This document shows, in pieces, positions 51,673-55,149 of a stretch of 55,149 bases of DNA. Each line of letters opens with the position of its first letter. The first letter of the stretch is position 1. The notes beneath the pieces are model-generated. The model did no database searches, was not told the DNA's origin, and worked only from the letters and a program-made list of their open reading frames with translations. The DNA comes from Nocardioides sp. CFH 31398 (GTDB lineage Bacteria; Actinomycetota; Actinomycetes; Propionibacteriales; Nocardioidaceae). The stretch covers positions 1 through 55,149 of the forward strand of contig NZ_JAKUHT010000009.1 of the NCBI RefSeq assembly GCF_022436705.1. The letters run 5' to 3'. The translations under genes and the position numbers were made by a program.

Positions 51673-52626
51673 ATGAGCTCGTCGGGTCGGTTGGTGCACA
51701 TCGTCGACGACGTCGAGGGCTTGTCCTCGGGTGCCGGGGACGGCGAGGGGCCGGTCCTGGTGCTGTCCCTCGAGGGCTTCCTGGACGCCGGCAGCGCGGC
51801 CGGGCTGGCCGCCCGCCACCTGGCCGGCCTGGCCGAGGGCCCCGTCGTGGCCACCTTCGACGTCGACGCCTTCTACGACTACCGCGCCCGCCGGCCGCCG
51901 GTGACGTTCGCGCGCGACCACTACACCGACTACGAGGCCCCGCGTCTCGTCGTGCGGCTCCAGCGGGACGCCGCGGACACGCCGTACCTGCTGCTGACCG
52001 GACCGGAGCCCGACAACCGCTGGGAGGCGTTCGCCCGCGCCGTGCGGGAGGTCGTGGAGCGCTTCTCGGTGTCCCGGGTCGTCGGGATGGGCGCCGTCCC
52101 GATGGCCGTGCCGCACACCCGCCCCATCACGTTCACCGAGCACGCCAACGCCCCCGCCCGCCGCGCCGGGCTGCTGACGACCACCAGCCCCTGGGACGGC
52201 GAGATGCGGGTCCCCTCGAGCGCGCAGGCGCTGCTGGAGATCCGGCTGGGGGAGTGGGGCCAGCAGGCGCTCGGCTACGTCGCCCACGTGCCGCACTACC
52301 TGGCGCAGCTGGAGTACCCGGCAGCCTCCGTGGTCCTGCTGGAGCACGTGGAGCGGGCCGCGGCCATCGCGGTCGACCTCACCGCCCTGCGCGAGGCCGC
52401 CGCCGTCCGCGCCGAGGAGGTCTCCGAGTACCTCGCCGAGCACCCCGAGGTGGCGGAGGTCGTCCTCGGCCTCGAGCGGCAGTACGACGCGTTCCGCCGC
52501 GCCGAGGAGTCCGGCGAGGGGCTGCTGGCCGAGGACCGGCCGCTGCCGACGGCCGACGAGCTGGGCAACGAGTTCGAGGAGTTCCTCGCCCGTCTCGACC
52601 GCGGCGACGAGCCCCCGCGCCCCTGA
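51673..52626 (+). CDS. PAC2-family protein
   Basis: The protein has 317 residues from ATG 51673, with TACCGT (51661-51666) six bases upstream. The PAC2 fold is recognisable in LVLSLEGFLDAGSAAGLAA (residues ~34-52), VVATFDVDAFYDYRARRPP and RVVGMGAVPMAVPHTRPI. Homologues are related to proteasome assembly chaperones, and actinobacterial members are conserved though uncharacterised. The C-terminal ~90 residues are helical and acidic, ending RGDEPPRP. Confidence 0.88.
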   Translation: MSSSGRLVHIVDDVEGLSSGAGDGEGPVLVLSLEGFLDAGSAAGLAARHLAGLAEGPVVATFDVDAFYDYRARRPPVTFARDHYTDYEAPRLVVRLQRDAADTPYLLLTGPEPDNRWEAFARAVREVVERFSVSRVVGMGAVPMAVPHTRPITFTEHANAPARRAGLLTTTSPWDGEMRVPSSAQALLEIRLGEWGQQALGYVAHVPHYLAQLEYPAASVVLLEHVERAAAIAVDLTALREAAAVRAEEVSEYLAEHPEVAEVVLGLERQYDAFRRAEESGEGLLAEDRPLPTADELGNEFEEFLARLDRGDEPPRP

Positions 52627-52651
52627 CCCCGACACGACCCCAGGAGGCACC

Positions 52652-53506
52652 GTGCCCCGGTCCGCCGACGAGCTCGTGGAGCTCCTCGACCTCGAGACGC
52701 TCGACGACAACCTGTTCCGTGGTCGCCAGCCGACCGTCAAGATGCGCCAGCGGGTCTTCGGCGGCCAGGTGGCGGCCCAGGCGCTGGTCGCGGGCAGCCA
52801 CACGGTGGACCCGGCCTACGAGGCGCACTCGATGCACTGCTACTTCCTGCGGCCGGGTGACAGCGAGATCCCGATCCTGTACGACGTCGAGGCCATCCGC
52901 GACGGCCGCTCGTTCATGACCCGGCGGGTCGTGGCGCGCCAGCACGGCCGCCCGATCTTCTACCTCACGGCCAACTTCCAGCGGGCCGAGGAGGGCCTGG
53001 ACCACGCCGACCCGATGCCGGACGTGCCCGGCCCCGAGGAGGCGATGCGCCTCGTCGACATCGTCGGCTCCGCCGGCGACGACGCGCGGGAGCGGTGGGA
53101 GAAGGAGTGGGCGGCGCTCGACGTCCGCTACGTCGTCCCGCCGAAGGACGCCGAGGGGCACGGCGCCCGGCTCTGGATCCGCGTCGACGGTGAGCTGCCC
53201 GAGGACCGGCTGACCCAGCTGGCGACGTTCACCTACGCCAGCGACCTGACGCTGCTCGGGGCGTCCCTGGTGCCGCACGGGCTGCTGATCGGCGACCCGC
53301 GCATCCAGCCGGCGTCCCTGGACCACGCCATCTGGTTCCACCGTCCGTTCCGGCCGGACCGCTGGTGGCTCTACGACCAGGCCTCCCCGTCGGCGAGCGG
53401 CGGCCGCGGTTTCGCGACGGCCCGGGTGTTCACCGAGGACGGGCGTCTGGTCGCCTCGGTCGCGCAGGAGGGCCTGATCCGCCTCACGGCGAACAAGCCG
53501 GGCTGA
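52652..53506 (+). CDS. tesB: Acyl-CoA thioesterase II (TesB)
   Basis: The protein has 284 residues from GTG 52652, with AGGAGG nine bases upstream, the clearest ribosome site in the area. Double-hotdog motifs are RQRVFGGQVAAQALVAGSHT, HSMHCYFLRPGD, TFTYASDLTLLGASLVPHG (catalytic Asp) and LDHAIWFHRPFR, with SVAQEGLIR (Gln) at the end. It hydrolyses acyl-CoA to fatty acid and CoA. Confidence 0.93.
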   Translation: MPRSADELVELLDLETLDDNLFRGRQPTVKMRQRVFGGQVAAQALVAGSHTVDPAYEAHSMHCYFLRPGDSEIPILYDVEAIRDGRSFMTRRVVARQHGRPIFYLTANFQRAEEGLDHADPMPDVPGPEEAMRLVDIVGSAGDDARERWEKEWAALDVRYVVPPKDAEGHGARLWIRVDGELPEDRLTQLATFTYASDLTLLGASLVPHGLLIGDPRIQPASLDHAIWFHRPFRPDRWWLYDQASPSASGGRGFATARVFTEDGRLVASVAQEGLIRLTANKPG

Positions 53507-53653
53507 CGGGGCCTTATAGCACTACACCGTTGTAATTCACGGGATCGTGGTGACAGACACGCCGACGCATGTCACGGTTGTGACTGCTGTGACGGATGAG
53601 CACTCCTGAGGAGGGTGTGACTCGCCGGCTCCCCACGATCTCGAGGACTCCGT
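53507..53653. promoter_or_regulatory. 147-base regulatory region before the M23 peptidase gene
   Basis: No gene is present. It is more A/T-rich than its surroundings (TTATAGC at 53513-53519, TTGTAATTCA at 53530-53539). GTCAC-GGTT-GTGAC (53571-53584) is a 5-base-arm inverted repeat, followed by another GTGAC at 53589-53593, and CACG-GGAT-CGTG occurs at 53538-53549. Which element is the promoter cannot be decided. Confidence 0.45.
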
Positions 53654-55012
53654 ATGCCCTTCCCCCCGCGTCGCTCGGTGCGCCGCTCCGTCGCCCTCCT
53701 GACCACCGCGGCGCTCGCCGTGACGACCCTCGGGCTCGCGGCCGGCTCGGCCTCCGCGGCCGAGAAGGACAAGGACCGCACCCAGGGTCGCGACCGCGAC
53801 ACGCTCGTCATCCCCAACGACCCGGTCGGCAGCGTGGTGGACGGGATCCGGATCGACGGCTCGCGCGAGAAGGGGACGAGGCGCGACGGCAAGGACCGCC
53901 TGGAGCTGCAGGCCAGCACCCGGCCCCAGACCGCCTTCCAGATGCCCTTCCGCTGCGGCGAGGACTGGTACGGCTCCACGCGCTCCTCGCACAGCCCCAG
54001 CGTGCTCTCGGTCGACTGGAACCGCGCTGACGACTTCGACATGCCGGTGGTCTCCTCCGCCGACGGCCGGGTGACCACGGCCACGCGGTCCTCCAGCGGC
54101 TACGGCAACTGGGTCGTCGTCGACCACGGCAACGGCGAGTCGACGCTGTACGCCCACCTGAACTCGATCGCGGTGGGTGTCGGCGAGCAGGTGGACTCCG
54201 GTGACATGGTCGGCCGCCTCGGCACGACCGGCAACAGCACCGGCCCCCACCTGCACTACGAACAGCGCCGCAACGGCACCGTGATCCACCCCTGGTTCGA
54301 CGGCAAGGAGTTCGCGTTCGGCACCACGCTGGTGTCGCGCAACTGCGCGCAGGCCGAGCTGCCGACCGCGCCGTACGCCGGTGACGTGCCCCTCGCGGCG
54401 AACGTGCTGGGCGGGCGGGCCGACGACGCCACCGTCTGGCGACGGGAGACCGGGCGCTTCGAGACGCGTCGTCCGGACGGCGGGATGTTCCGCCGGCAGA
54501 TGGGTGGCGGCACCGACCGCCCCGTCATGGGCGACTGGGACGGCCGCGGGAAGGCGCTGCCCGGCGTGTGGAACGGCAGTGACCGCACCTTCCGCCTGAA
54601 GACCTCGAAGGGCCTGAAGGAGTTCCGCTTCGGCTACAAGGGCAACGTGCCCCTGGCCGGTGACTGGGACGGCGACGGCCGCGACGAGGTCGGCGTGTGG
54701 CGCGCCAACGTGACCCGCTTCGACCTGCGCGGCCACGACGGCGGCGTCTTCCGCAAGATCACCTTCGGCAAGGCCGGTCAGCTGCCCTTCGTGGGCGACT
54801 GGAACGGCGACGGCCGCGCGGACGTCGGTCTCTACGACCGCGAGTCCCGCACCTTCACCCTGCGGTACCCGGTCGGCACCACGAAGACCTTCGTCCTCGG
54901 CCCCCGCGGCGCCCTGCCGGTCGCCGGCGACTGGGACGGCGACGGCTACAGCGAGGTCGGCGCCTGGGACCCGAGCAGCGGGCAGTTCACGAAGCAGTCG
55001 GACTTCCGCTGA
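53654..55012 (+). CDS. Secreted M23-family metallopeptidase with C-terminal VCBS/FG-GAP-type repeats
   Basis: The 452-residue protein has a Sec signal peptide (RRSVRRSVALLTTAALAVTT, cleavage near ASA-AEK at residue ~36). The M23 LytM domain (about 95-235) has the Zn ligands in SHSPSVLSVDWNR and HLHYE, and YGNWVVVDHGNGE. The C-terminal half consists of about four repeats of ~45 residues carrying GDWDGDGRDEVGVW-like calcium-binding loops (also GDWNGDGRADVGLY and GDWDGDGYSEVGAW). They may form a beta-propeller that binds the cell surface. It probably cleaves peptidoglycan cross-links outside the cell. Confidence 0.9.
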   Translation: MPFPPRRSVRRSVALLTTAALAVTTLGLAAGSASAAEKDKDRTQGRDRDTLVIPNDPVGSVVDGIRIDGSREKGTRRDGKDRLELQASTRPQTAFQMPFRCGEDWYGSTRSSHSPSVLSVDWNRADDFDMPVVSSADGRVTTATRSSSGYGNWVVVDHGNGESTLYAHLNSIAVGVGEQVDSGDMVGRLGTTGNSTGPHLHYEQRRNGTVIHPWFDGKEFAFGTTLVSRNCAQAELPTAPYAGDVPLAANVLGGRADDATVWRRETGRFETRRPDGGMFRRQMGGGTDRPVMGDWDGRGKALPGVWNGSDRTFRLKTSKGLKEFRFGYKGNVPLAGDWDGDGRDEVGVWRANVTRFDLRGHDGGVFRKITFGKAGQLPFVGDWNGDGRADVGLYDRESRTFTLRYPVGTTKTFVLGPRGALPVAGDWDGDGYSEVGAWDPSSGQFTKQSDFR

Positions 55013-55067
55013 CGTCGGGCCCGGCCCGCGGTGGTCGGGCTGCCCGATTCCGGAGGTAGACGAGCCG

Positions 55068-55100
55068 CGGGGGGGGGGGGGGGGGCCCCCCCCCCCCCCC
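55068..55100. other. Long G and C homopolymers near the contig end
   Basis: Around 55068-55100 a run of about 18 G is followed by about 16 C and GGGGG. This is unlike the rest of the sequence and is probably an assembly or base-calling artefact, although it could also fold as a hairpin. Confidence 0.5.
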
Positions 55101-55149
55101 GGGGGCGCCCCGCCCCTATGGGGGCGGGCGGGCCACCCCGGTGCGGGGG

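Noticed and set aside
53507..53653. c-di-AMP (ydaO-type) riboswitch before the cell-wall peptidase gene
   Set aside because: This class often precedes actinobacterial cell-wall hydrolases, but I could not find its conserved core here.

Overview
The window is about 55 kb of very GC-rich DNA. It has dense, short-spaced genes, many GTG starts, and 1- to 4-base start/stop overlaps (GTGA, ATGA, TGATG). Several genes are actinobacterial hallmarks: SepH, DUF4193, DUF3093, DUF3710, DUF3159, an ANTAR regulator, a coproporphyrin-type ferrochelatase and a LexA-box-preceded DUF222 gene. Gene style and intergenic repeats suggest a Nocardioidaceae-like actinomycete (Nocardioides or a relative); the genus is an inference. 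The content is chromosomal and I see no phage, plasmid or transposase genes. The last ~80 bases contain long G and C homopolymers that look like a contig-end artefact.

Layout. 1-2827: the 5' part of a DUF222 gene under a LexA-type box, then a dihydroxyacetone kinase gene coupled to a NUDIX gene that carries an in-frame stop where a Trp is expected. 2985-10350: a two-domain fatty acyl reductase, a GAF-ANTAR regulator, sepH, a TRIC-type channel, a sugar-lactone oxidase and an MFS transporter. 10445-10601: a palindromic intergenic repeat. 10646-15774: a six-gene 5-oxoproline operon (gntR, NRAMP-like carrier, pxpA, pxpB, pxpC, DUF1445), equivalent in content to the B. subtilis ycs/kip cluster, with a repeated operator-like motif before the carrier gene. 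15847-26895: a conserved actinobacterial core block (ferrochelatase, IMPase, DUF4193, DUF4235, DUF3093, dut, DUF3710, OB-fold, DUF3159, two TrkA proteins, a KimA-like permease, a TrmA-like methyltransferase). It parallels Rv2701c-Rv2689c of M. tuberculosis in gene content and order.

27232-32234: a thiamine operon behind a TPP riboswitch. Its first gene is a thiE with a large internal deletion. It is followed by thiO, thiS, thiG, a ThiE/TenI-family gene and thiC. 32665-39145: a coiled-coil membrane protein, a divergent MarR/phosphotransferase pair, an ABC-2 exporter operon and a GNAT acetyltransferase. 39174-46145: aconitase behind a perfect 14-base palindrome, TauE- and TauD-family genes, a thiamine-binding MTH1187 protein coupled to YjbQ, and an ECF41-like sigma factor with two small partners. 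46149-55012: an ATP-grasp enzyme, a NUDIX/SMP-30 pair, dxs, a lipoprotein metallopeptidase, a PAC2 protein, TesB thioesterase and a secreted M23 peptidase with VCBS-type repeats.

The most unusual structure is a pair of 32-base-period tandem arrays at the facing 3' ends of the convergent DUF3159 and trkA genes (21499-21834 and 22141-22220). Both share a 16-base core, oriented the same way relative to the gene each follows, but their other 16 bases differ completely. Other points of interest are the gutted thiE behind an intact riboswitch, an NRAMP-family carrier that lacks the metal-binding signature inside the oxoprolinase operon, and a recurrent TAnnnT hexamer 6-8 bases before start codons, which suggests many leaderless transcripts.
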